Source of the DNA: an uncultured bacterium
Lineage (GTDB): Bacteria; Actinomycetota; Actinomycetes; S36-B12
Assembly: GCA_903954205.1 (NCBI GenBank)
Contig: CAJBMR010000074.1
Location: forward strand, 1 to 6,009
Reading direction: 5' to 3'
Length of the DNA stretch: 6,009 bases
Shown here piece by piece: positions 1 through 5,351 of the stretch. Within the stretch, counting starts at the first letter, position 1. Every line of letters starts with the position of its first letter. Position numbers and translations under genes: made by a program. Below the pieces are notes generated by a model. It ran no database searches. It was given only the letters and a program-made list of their open reading frames with translations, and was not told where the DNA came from.

Positions 1-3
1 CGC

Positions 4-336
4 GTGAACGTCACTACCCGGCGTGGGCCCTCCTGCTGCCCCACTGGCCTGGGGGCACCCATCGACCGCGAAGCAGCCGAGGAGCTCGCCTCACTGCTCA
101 AGGCCGTCGCCGATGCGACCCGCCTGCAGATCCTTGCGCTGCTGCGCTCGAGCCCGGAATGCGCTGCCTGCGTCTGCGACATCGCTGATGAGATCGGTGT
201 AAGCCAGCCGACCGTGAGTCACCACCTGCGCATCCTCGCCGAGGCAGGGATCGTGGAATCCGAGAAGCGCGGCTACTGGACGTGGTACTCCCTCACGCGC
301 ACACGCCTCGCCGAGCTGAGCGCCGTACTCACCTAG
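4..336 (+). CDS. ArsR/SmtB-family metal(loid)-responsive repressor with two candidate thiol sites
   Basis: A 110-residue winged-helix repressor of the ArsR/SmtB family, cytoplasmic and normally a dimer that leaves its operator when it binds a thiophilic metal or metalloid. The recognition helix region is GVSQPTVSHHLRILAEAG (residues 65-82), followed by the beta-wing around ESEKRGYWTWYSL. Potential ligands fall in two groups: an N-terminal pair C11-C12, and C53, C56 and C58 before the recognition helix, where C56-V-C58 resembles the CVC motif of Escherichia coli ArsR. The C11-C12 pair plus C53 resembles the arrangement in Corynebacterium ArsR (compared from memory). The GTG at 4 gives a normal family length, but upstream sequence is missing, so ribosome site, promoter and exact start cannot be checked. 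It lies 23 bp before an MFS transporter gene on the same strand and probably shares its transcript. Arsenite, antimonite or another thiophilic metal is the likely inducer; the metal is not proven. Confidence 0.9.
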   Translation: MNVTTRRGPSCCPTGLGAPIDREAAEELASLLKAVADATRLQILALLRSSPECAACVCDIADEIGVSQPTVSHHLRILAEAGIVESEKRGYWTWYSLTRTRLAELSAVLT

Positions 337-359
337 CGGCTCAGGAGTAGTCTCGGGCG

Positions 360-1547
360 GTGTCGAGGCGCACGAGCACTCCCGCGTGGCTGCTTCTGGC
401 GACGCTCGCACTCGTCGCGCTCAACCTGCGTGCAGTACTCACTGCGATTCCACCCCTCACCCTTGAGATCCAGCAGGTCACCGGCTGGAACGACACGACG
501 ATGGGTTTCCTCACGACCCTGCCGGTGATCGTGATGGGTCTTGCCGCACTCATCGTGCCCTGGCTGGCCCAGCGGCTCGGCCGACCGCAGACCGTGTGGC
601 TCGCACTCGGCATCCTTATCCTCGCGAGCGCGGGGCGGCTCGCCGCAGGCGTCCCGATCGTCCTCTTCATCACCGCATTCCTCGGCGGCCTCGGCATCGC
701 GCTCGCCTCCGGGCTCGTGCCGGCCATCGTGCGCGAGGACCTCCCGCGATCCACCGGTGCGGCCACTGGACTGTGGACAGCATCGATGTTCACCGGGGCC
801 GCGCTCGCCGCAGCCCTCACCGTGCCCATCGCTATGGCCACGGAAAGCTGGCAGTGGGGCCTCGCCATCTGGGCACTCCCTGCGATCGCCGCCTTCCTGC
901 TCTGGACGTTCGTCGAATCGCCCTACCGCCGACACGCAAGCGATCGCACCGTCGGGGCGATCTCGCTGCGCGCACTCCCCTGGCGGCAGCCGCTCGCCTG
1001 GGCCTTGACGGCGTACCTCGCCATCAACTCCCTCGTCTTCTACACCGCGCTCGCATGGATCGCCCCGTCACTCGATGAGCGCGGCTGGACAAGCGAGGAG
1101 GGTGGCCTGCTCTTCGGACTCTTCACCGCATCGCAAATCGTGGCGGCTCTCCTCATGCCCTGGCTCGCACAGCGGCTGCCCGGTCGTCGGCTCGTGTGGG
1201 CGGCCACGGTCGTCGTGACGACGCTCTGCCTGCTGAGCCTTGCCTACACGCCAGGCTTCCTCACGTTCCTTGTGCTGTTCTTCTTCGGCTTCACCAATGC
1301 CGGCGGCTTCACCATCGGCCTGTCGATGCTGAGCGAGTTCTCTCCCGACGCTCCGTCAGCGGCCCGCCTCACGGCCATGGCCTTCTCCATCACCTATCTC
1401 CTCGCCGCTATCGGACCGACGATCGCGGGAGCGCTGCTCGATGCCGCGGGTTCCTGGACGCTCGTGTACGTCGTGCTAGCCATCGTCGCCCTCGCGCAAA
1501 TCCCGGTCCTCCTGCCCTTGCGCAAGGGCACCGTTATTCGCGCCTAA
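360..1547 (+). CDS. MFS transporter, CynX/NimT type
   Basis: A 395-residue inner-membrane major facilitator protein with about twelve hydrophobic segments. NLRAVLTAIPPL near residues 22-33 in the first helix is typical of the CynX/NimT subfamily, named after a cyanate-operon protein and a nitroimidazole exporter. The two-fold MFS repeat is visible: PWLAQRLGR (about 67-75) after helix 2 and PWLAQRLPGRR (about 267-277) at the matching place in the second half. The GTG start is firm because an in-frame TAG lies four codons upstream at 348-350 and no other start fits; AGGAG at 343-347 is a ribosome site with long (12 nt) spacing. The ArsR-family gene 23 bp upstream suggests metal(loid)-controlled efflux, but CynX-like proteins carry varied small anions and drugs, so the substrate is inference. 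No truncation is seen; it ends 7 bp from the convergent TetR gene. Confidence 0.9.
   Translation: MSRRTSTPAWLLLATLALVALNLRAVLTAIPPLTLEIQQVTGWNDTTMGFLTTLPVIVMGLAALIVPWLAQRLGRPQTVWLALGILILASAGRLAAGVPIVLFITAFLGGLGIALASGLVPAIVREDLPRSTGAATGLWTASMFTGAALAAALTVPIAMATESWQWGLAIWALPAIAAFLLWTFVESPYRRHASDRTVGAISLRALPWRQPLAWALTAYLAINSLVFYTALAWIAPSLDERGWTSEEGGLLFGLFTASQIVAALLMPWLAQRLPGRRLVWAATVVVTTLCLLSLAYTPGFLTFLVLFFFGFTNAGGFTIGLSMLSEFSPDAPSAARLTAMAFSITYLLAAIGPTIAGALLDAAGSWTLVYVVLAIVALAQIPVLLPLRKGTVIRA
1513..1530. repeat. 18-bp perfect palindrome at a convergent gene end
   Basis: TGCCCTTGCGCAAGGGCA is perfectly self-complementary and can fold as a 7-bp stem with a GCGC loop. It lies inside the last codons of the MFS gene and about 25 bp beyond the stop of the convergent TetR gene. 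Neither strand has a T-run after it, so it is not a standard intrinsic terminator. It may still act as a transcript-end or stability hairpin for one or both converging transcripts, or it may reflect coding constraint (the codons read L-P-L-R-K-G). Confidence 0.4.
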
Positions 1548-1554
1548 GCGGCAC

Positions 1555-2124
1555 CTAGTCGACGAGCAGGCGCGTGACTGAGTCCGCGAGCGCGTGCGGC
1601 ACCGCAGCAGGCTCCGCTGAGGGCTGCATCACGTGGCTGAGCACCGCGCGCACGAGGAGATCGACGGTGACGTCCAGCCGTCCATCGTTCACTCCCGGAT
1701 AGGCGGCCAGGCGATCACGCACACGCTCACGAGCGACCGCGATCACGACGTCGGCGCGCGTGGTGAGGAGGGGAAGCAACTCGGTCTCCGCGCCGTGGGT
1801 CGCCGTCACGATGGCGCGGAGCAGGGGGTTGGTGCGCGCGAGATCCAGCACGCGACCAATAGCGGCCTCGGTGCCCTCACGGATGTCATGAGGGTGCGCC
1901 GCGAATCCGGCATCGACCTCGTCGAGGAAGGCCCCTAACTCACGCAGCACCATGGCTTCGGCCAGGCGATCGCGCGAGCCCCACTCGTTGTAGACGGTTT
2001 GGCGACTGACGCCCACGCGCTCCGCGACCCCCGCCATCGTCACGCTCGACCAACCGACCTCTGTGGTCATCTCTGCGGCAGCAGCCAGGATGCGCTCACC
2101 CGTGGCCATATCCACGACGGTCAC
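1555..2124 (-). CDS. alkX: TetR-family regulator downstream of alkB (AlkX-like)
   Basis: A 189-residue TetR-type DNA-binding protein. The N-terminal helix-turn-helix covers about residues 28-53, with SRQTVYNEWGSRDRL as the recognition helix and its flank; the remaining helices form a variable ligand-binding and dimer domain. Start choice: the open frame extends upstream inside alkB, but GGAG at 2133-2130 is followed by 5 nt and GTG at 2124, the best ribosome-site spacing. GTG at 2130 (4-bp overlap with the alkB stop) and ATG at 2109 are less likely. It begins 2 bp after the alkB stop, so the two genes are translationally close and surely co-transcribed. Known precedent: in Dietzia a TetR regulator, AlkX, encoded just after a rubredoxin-fused alkane hydroxylase gene represses that gene and is relieved by fatty acids. 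By analogy it should bind the inverted repeat at 3521-3551. The symbol rests on context and fold, not a measured match. Confidence 0.88.
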   Translation of the reverse strand: MTVVDMATGERILAAAAEMTTEVGWSSVTMAGVAERVGVSRQTVYNEWGSRDRLAEAMVLRELGAFLDEVDAGFAAHPHDIREGTEAAIGRVLDLARTNPLLRAIVTATHGAETELLPLLTTRADVVIAVARERVRDRLAAYPGVNDGRLDVTVDLLVRAVLSHVMQPSAEPAAVPHALADSVTRLLVD

Positions 2125-2126
2125 GA

Positions 2127-3521
2127 TCACTCCGCGTGCGATACGAGGAAGTCCACCTTCTCGCGCACGCCGCAGTCGGGGCAGCACCAGGAGTCCGGAA
2201 TCGAAGCGAAGGGCGTGCCCGCGGGGAAGCCCTCGCGCGCATCCCCCCGGCGCTCGTCGTAGGAGTAGCCGCAGCCCGGGCACGTGGCGACGATCGTGCC
2301 CCCGGTGAGCACCGCCACGGAGCCCGGCAGGGTCTCGACGACGACCGCTTCCGCTCGCGCGGGGGTCGGCGGGAATCTGCGTAGGGTGCGCTCGCGCTTA
2401 GCCGGCTGGATGTTGGCTAGGGACATGTCGCCGTCGTAGTGCGCAGCGACGCGCGGATCCATCACGCGATTCCACAGCGGCGGCACGAGTGCGAGAAGGA
2501 TCATGCCGGCGTACCCGGTAGGCAGTGCGGGAGCACCCTTCTCATCGCGCAGTGCCTGGTAGCGGCGCGTGGGATGCGCGTGATGGTCGCTGTGGCGCTG
2601 CAGGTGATAGAGCAGGACATTGGTCGCGATGTTGTTGGAGTTCCAGCTATGCCGGGGCTCCACTCGCTCGTGGCGCTCCTTGCCGGGCACGCCCACGATC
2701 TGGCGCAGCAGTCCGTAGTGCTCGAGGTAGTTGACCGCCTCGAGCAGGGTGAATCCCACGAGGGCCTGGACCACCAGGTAGGGCAAGATCACTGGCCCGA
2801 GCCACAGGATCATGACCGTCCACAGCACGGCAGACATGAGCAGGGCGTTGAGGACGTCGTTGCCGATGCGCCAGGGATGCTGGCCGCGACGGGAGTAGCG
2901 GCGCGATTCCAGGCGCCAGGCGCTCATGAAGGAGCCCGACACCGACCGAGGCCAGAAGCGATAAAAGCTTTCTCCCACACGCGAGCTCGCCGGGTCGGCG
3001 GGTGTGGCGACCCGCACATGGTGGCCGCGATTGTGCTCGATGTAGAAGTGGCCGTAGAAGGTCTGGGCCAGCGCGATCTTGGACAGCCAGCGCTCGACGC
3101 TCTCCTTCTTGTGTCCCAACTCGTGCGCGGTGTTGATGCCGAGGCCGCCGATGAAGCCCACGGTCACCGCGAGCCCCACGCGATCAAGGGTGCTGAGATC
3201 CGCCGTCGCGATGTACCAGAAGGCGAAGGCGAATCCGGCGTACTGCAGCGGCAGGAATAGATACGTGAGCCAGCGGTAGTAGCGATCCTGCTCCAACGAC
3301 TTGATCACGTCGTCGGGCGGATTGGAGGGATCGAGTCCCGCGGTCCAGTCGATGAGAGGGACGAGGCCGAGGATGACGATGGGGCCGAGCCACAGCCAGA
3401 CACCCCAGCCGGTGACCGAGTTGAGGACCACCGCGAGGAAGGGCACCAGCGGCATGGTGAGCCCGAAGACCCACAGGTAGCGCTTGCCGTCTCGCCAGGT
3501 CGCGGTCGCCGTCTCCTCCAT
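2127..3521 (-). CDS. alkB: Alkane 1-monooxygenase with C-terminal rubredoxin domain (AlkB-Rd fusion)
   Basis: A 464-residue integral-membrane non-haem diiron enzyme that oxidises the terminal methyl of n-alkanes to 1-alcohols using O2 and electrons from rubredoxin. The AlkB domain (about 1-380) has six hydrophobic segments and all signature histidine motifs: HELGHK (133-138), EHNRGHH followed by VATPADPASSR (162-181), NYLEHYG (264-270) and LQRHSDHHAHPTRRYQ (307-322). A proline/alanine-rich linker (about 382-410) leads to a rubredoxin domain with C414-x-x-C417-G and C447-x-x-C450-G, GTPF and PDSW, giving a complete FeS4 site. Its own electron carrier is therefore attached, and only a rubredoxin reductase, not in this window, is needed. 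ATG at 3521 has no upstream ribosome site and lies about 10 nt after a -10 box, so the message is probably near-leaderless. The AlkX-like regulator follows immediately. Ile50 appears to sit at the position of Trp55 in Pseudomonas GPo1 AlkB. Confidence 0.97.
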   Translation of the reverse strand: MEETATATWRDGKRYLWVFGLTMPLVPFLAVVLNSVTGWGVWLWLGPIVILGLVPLIDWTAGLDPSNPPDDVIKSLEQDRYYRWLTYLFLPLQYAGFAFAFWYIATADLSTLDRVGLAVTVGFIGGLGINTAHELGHKKESVERWLSKIALAQTFYGHFYIEHNRGHHVRVATPADPASSRVGESFYRFWPRSVSGSFMSAWRLESRRYSRRGQHPWRIGNDVLNALLMSAVLWTVMILWLGPVILPYLVVQALVGFTLLEAVNYLEHYGLLRQIVGVPGKERHERVEPRHSWNSNNIATNVLLYHLQRHSDHHAHPTRRYQALRDEKGAPALPTGYAGMILLALVPPLWNRVMDPRVAAHYDGDMSLANIQPAKRERTLRRFPPTPARAEAVVVETLPGSVAVLTGGTIVATCPGCGYSYDERRGDAREGFPAGTPFASIPDSWCCPDCGVREKVDFLVSHAE

Positions 3522-3551
3522 GGTTTACAGAAGATAGCCCTATGTAAACCA
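3521..3551. promoter_or_regulatory. Perfect 9-bp inverted repeat, candidate AlkX operator
   Basis: TGGTTTACA (3521-3529) and TGTAAACCA (3543-3551) are exact reverse complements separated by 13 bp, centred on 3536. The arms are AT-richer than their surroundings, and GTTTACA occurs nowhere else in the window. One arm covers the predicted transcription start and the first base of the alkB start codon; the other lies in the -35/-10 spacer, so the -10 box sits inside the spacer. A bound dimer or pair of dimers would block RNA polymerase. TetR proteins usually bind such dyads, and the co-transcribed TetR gene is the obvious candidate. The dyad is seen directly; its ligand protein is inferred. Confidence 0.78.
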
Positions 3552-3560
3552 CCCCGTCAA
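3531..3560 (-). promoter_or_regulatory. alkB promoter, near-leaderless
   Basis: On the minus strand, TTGACG (3560-3555) matches the -35 consensus at five of six positions and TATCTT (3536-3531) is a plausible -10 box, with an 18-bp spacer. Initiation would fall near 3525-3523, only 2-4 nt before the ATG at 3521. There is no Shine-Dalgarno sequence before that ATG, consistent with leaderless or near-leaderless translation, which is common in Actinomycetota. The inverted repeat at 3521-3551 overlaps this promoter. Confidence 0.65.
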
Positions 3561-3593
3561 GGATCCGCTTCATGGGGGCGAAATGCCGCTACC

Positions 3594-3599
3594 TACGCT
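3594..3599 (+). promoter_or_regulatory. -10 box of the 2OG-oxygenase gene, predicted leaderless
   Basis: TACGCT fits the actinobacterial TANNNT -10 pattern and is followed by exactly 6 nt and then the ATG at 3606, so the expected start point is the A of the start codon. No ribosome-binding sequence lies at a useful distance. The -35 region is weak: TTCATG at 3569-3574, with 19-bp spacing, is the best I can see, which suggests a weak promoter or an activated one. Confidence 0.55.
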
Positions 3600-3605
3600 G
3601 CCGCC

Positions 3606-4670
3606 ATGGAGACCCAGGCCGTGACCGACAACGCCTTCGCCCAGATCCCGGAGATCTCCCTGAGCACCTGCTCGCCGCAGGATGTCGTGCGGGCGCTTCA
3701 CGAGGTGGGCTTCTTCGTGCTCGTCGACCACGGCGTCGACCAGGGACTCATCGATGGCTACTTCGCCGCTCTGAAGGCGTTCTTCGCTCTCCCCCAAGAC
3801 ACCAAGGCCCTCATGGCCAAGTCCGCGTCGCGGCACTTCCGTGGGTGGGAGGGCATCGGCGCGGAGCTGACAAACAACCGCGTGGACTATCGGGAGCAAA
3901 TCGACCTGTCGACCGAGCATCCCGCCCGCCAGCCCGACGTCATCCCTGCCTACCTTCGCCTCGACGGACCTAACCAGTGGCTTCCTGAGGATGTCCTGCC
4001 CGGCTTCCGCTCGATCGTCATGGACTACTTCGCCGCGCTCGGCGCGCTGGCCGATCGACTCATGGGGATCATCGCCGTCGGGCTGGGCAGGCATGAGGAC
4101 ACTTTCGCTCGGCGATTCGGCGAGGCGCCGTTGAGCTTCATGAAGTTGATCTCATACCCGCCCTCTCCACCAGGCGAGGCTGGAGTGAACGGCCACCATG
4201 ACGCAGGATTCCTCACGCTGCTCATGCAGCATGGCGTCGGCGGCCTGCAGGTCGAGAACCCGCACGGCAAGTGGATTGACGTGCCGCCCCGTGACGATGC
4301 GTTCGTGGTCAACATCGGCGAGATGCTCCAGTCCATGACCGGCAACTACCTCGTAGCCACGAACCACAGGGTCATCTCTGCGTCGCAGCGCTACTCCTCC
4401 GCGTACTTCCACGGCCCCGATCTCCGGGCGAGCCTGGAGCCCCTCGAACTCGACGAGGAGTTCACCTCTGCCGTCGAACTCAGCCCACGTCACCGGGATG
4501 CGGGATTCATGGCCAGCCGGGATCAGCTCCTCAGCGGAGAGGAAGGCCTCGCTGGCGCGCCCGTGCCCGTCTTCGGCGAGCAGATGTGGAACTACTACGT
4601 GCGTAGCTACCCCGACCTGGTGCGCACGCACTACCCCGACGTCACAACCGCTACAGATAGCGGACGATGA
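3606..4670 (+). CDS. 2-oxoglutarate/Fe(II)-dependent oxygenase, isopenicillin N synthase-like
   Basis: A 354-residue cytoplasmic non-haem iron oxygenase of the plant-type/IPNS-like double-stranded beta-helix superfamily. The N-terminal half carries the DIOX_N-like pattern EVGFFVLVDHGVDQGLID (33-50). The catalytic core has GHHDAGFLTLL (196-206), giving H197-x-D199, and TNHRV with distal H254, completing the two-His/one-carboxylate iron site. R262-Y-S264 is the usual R-x-S motif that holds the 2OG carboxylate. The C-terminal WNYYVRSYP resembles bacterial members annotated only as 2OG-iron oxygenases. No signal peptide or membrane segment is evident. ATG at 3606 is chosen because no other in-frame start precedes it and a TANNNT box lies 6 nt upstream. 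It diverges from alkB and overlaps the convergent VKOR gene by 20 bp at the stop. The substrate is unknown: members hydroxylate, desaturate or cyclise small molecules, and nothing here distinguishes ethylene-forming, gibberellin-like or amino-acid substrates. A link to alkane metabolism is only positional. Confidence 0.92.
   Translation: METQAVTDNAFAQIPEISLSTCSPQDVVRALHEVGFFVLVDHGVDQGLIDGYFAALKAFFALPQDTKALMAKSASRHFRGWEGIGAELTNNRVDYREQIDLSTEHPARQPDVIPAYLRLDGPNQWLPEDVLPGFRSIVMDYFAALGALADRLMGIIAVGLGRHEDTFARRFGEAPLSFMKLISYPPSPPGEAGVNGHHDAGFLTLLMQHGVGGLQVENPHGKWIDVPPRDDAFVVNIGEMLQSMTGNYLVATNHRVISASQRYSSAYFHGPDLRASLEPLELDEEFTSAVELSPRHRDAGFMASRDQLLSGEEGLAGAPVPVFGEQMWNYYVRSYPDLVRTHYPDVTTATDSGR
4648..4663. 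terminator. Short hairpin over convergent stop codons
   Basis: CCGCTA (4648-4653) and TAGCGG (4658-4663) form a perfect 6-bp stem with a CAGA loop. The stem contains the stop codon of the minus-strand VKOR gene and lies just before the stop of the plus-strand 2OG-oxygenase gene. No T-run follows on either side, so if it terminates transcription it does so without the classical tail, as many actinobacterial hairpins are proposed to do. The structure is seen; its function is inferred. Confidence 0.4.
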
Positions 4671-5274
4671 CCATCGCAGCGAGGATCGCGATGATGAGAA
4701 TGGTGCCCCAGATATCGGCGCCGATGCGCAGGAGGTAGAGCGCCCGGTCGTGGGCACGCGGCGAAAGCCCGAACGTGTTGTCAGACAGGTTGACCCGGAG
4801 CAGGCTCGCAAAGACCGTCGTCGTGGTCGCCGTGATGAGCAGGCACCAGGGGCACATGGCCCCGATGACGAAGTAGGCCTGGAGGAAGAGCCAGTAGGCG
4901 AAGCCGAGCCCGACGGCGTAGACCGCCATGGCTGAATTCATGAACCACCGGGGGAAGCGCACCCCTCCCAGGCCGGCGACCGCGATGGTGATGACGACAG
5001 GCTCCGCGATGAGGCCGAGGAAGGCATTGGGGAAACCGAGCAGGTTGGCCTGCCACGTGATCCCCACCTTTGCGCAGGAGATCGTCTCGGAGATGTTGCA
5101 CGACAGCCCGGCATTGGGGTCGGCTGCGAGGACGACCGCGTCGATCGAGAGCACCAGCGAGGCAGCGAGCCCAAGGAAGCTCGAGATGAGCATCTCCAGG
5201 TATGCACCGCGGTGCCGACCCCTGGCGGGAAGTGCCTCGTCTGCCCCTGCGGAAGCCACAGCCTCGGTGGTCAC
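4651..5274 (-). CDS. VKOR-family membrane thiol oxidoreductase
   Basis: A 207-residue membrane protein of the vitamin K epoxide reductase family, the actinobacterial counterpart of DsbB: it reoxidises a DsbA-like partner and passes electrons to menaquinone. After a hydrophilic N-terminus (1-25) come about five hydrophobic segments. The shuttle cysteines are C59 and C67 in the external loop (LSCNISETISCAKVG), and the active-site pair is C141-P-W-C144 ahead of a membrane helix. GFPNAFLGL (80-88) is a typical VKOR stretch. There is no fused thioredoxin domain, so a separate partner must exist elsewhere. GTG at 5274 is chosen because GGAG (5283-5280, within GGGAGGG) lies 5 nt upstream and the sequence before it does not look like protein of this family. 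It is 77 bp after the ABC ATPase gene on the same strand and overlaps the convergent 2OG-oxygenase gene by 20 bp. Confidence 0.93.
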   Translation of the reverse strand: MTTEAVASAGADEALPARGRHRGAYLEMLISSFLGLAASLVLSIDAVVLAADPNAGLSCNISETISCAKVGITWQANLLGFPNAFLGLIAEPVVITIAVAGLGGVRFPRWFMNSAMAVYAVGLGFAYWLFLQAYFVIGAMCPWCLLITATTTTVFASLLRVNLSDNTFGLSPRAHDRALYLLRIGADIWGTILIIAILAAMVIVRYL

Positions 5275-5303
5275 GGACCCTCCCTTTCGCCGCCTGACCC
5301 TAG

Positions 5304-5326
5304 CGAAGGTGACGCGCGCACCTTCG
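5304..5326 (-). terminator. Intergenic 8-bp hairpin between ABC ATPase and VKOR genes
   Basis: CGAAGGTG (5304-5311) and CACCTTCG (5319-5326) form a perfect 8-bp stem with a 7-nt loop in the 77-bp gap after the ABC ATPase stop. Weaker outer pairing of CCCTA (5298-5302) with TAGGG (5343-5347) could enlarge it. No T-run follows in the direction of transcription. It may be a tail-less terminator or an mRNA-processing element separating the two genes. A possible TANNNT box for VKOR, TAGGGT (5302-5297), follows directly, but no convincing -35 accompanies it. Confidence 0.45.
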
Positions 5327-5351
5327 ATCCGGTTCCGCGTGTTAGGGCCCG

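Noticed and set aside
333..935. Minus-strand open frame opposite the MFS gene
   Set aside because: The translation is Arg/Glu/Gly-rich without domain features, while the opposite strand encodes a clear membrane transporter.
2125..2283. N-terminal extension of the TetR protein into alkB
   Set aside because: The extra residues are a frame-shifted reading of the rubredoxin domain, and a good ribosome site with GTG at 2124 marks the real start.
2439..3260. Long plus-strand open frame (273 codons) opposite alkB
   Set aside because: It is antisense to a gene with every AlkB motif, has low-complexity composition typical of GC-rich shadow frames, and shows no recognisable domain.
3513..3519. GGAGGAG as a Shine-Dalgarno sequence for a later alkB start
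   Set aside because: It lies inside the first codons, no in-frame start follows at suitable spacing, and residues YLWVFGLTMP just after it belong to the AlkB family N-terminus.
3606..4670. Identification as ethylene-forming enzyme or isopenicillin N synthase itself
   Set aside because: Only generic superfamily motifs are present; I see no features specific to either enzyme, and IPNS lacks 2OG use while R262-x-S264 alone cannot settle the co-substrate.
4498..4935. Plus-strand frame spanning the 2OG-oxygenase/VKOR junction
   Set aside because: It is out of frame with the 2OG oxygenase and antisense to VKOR, with charged low-complexity sequence and no start signal.
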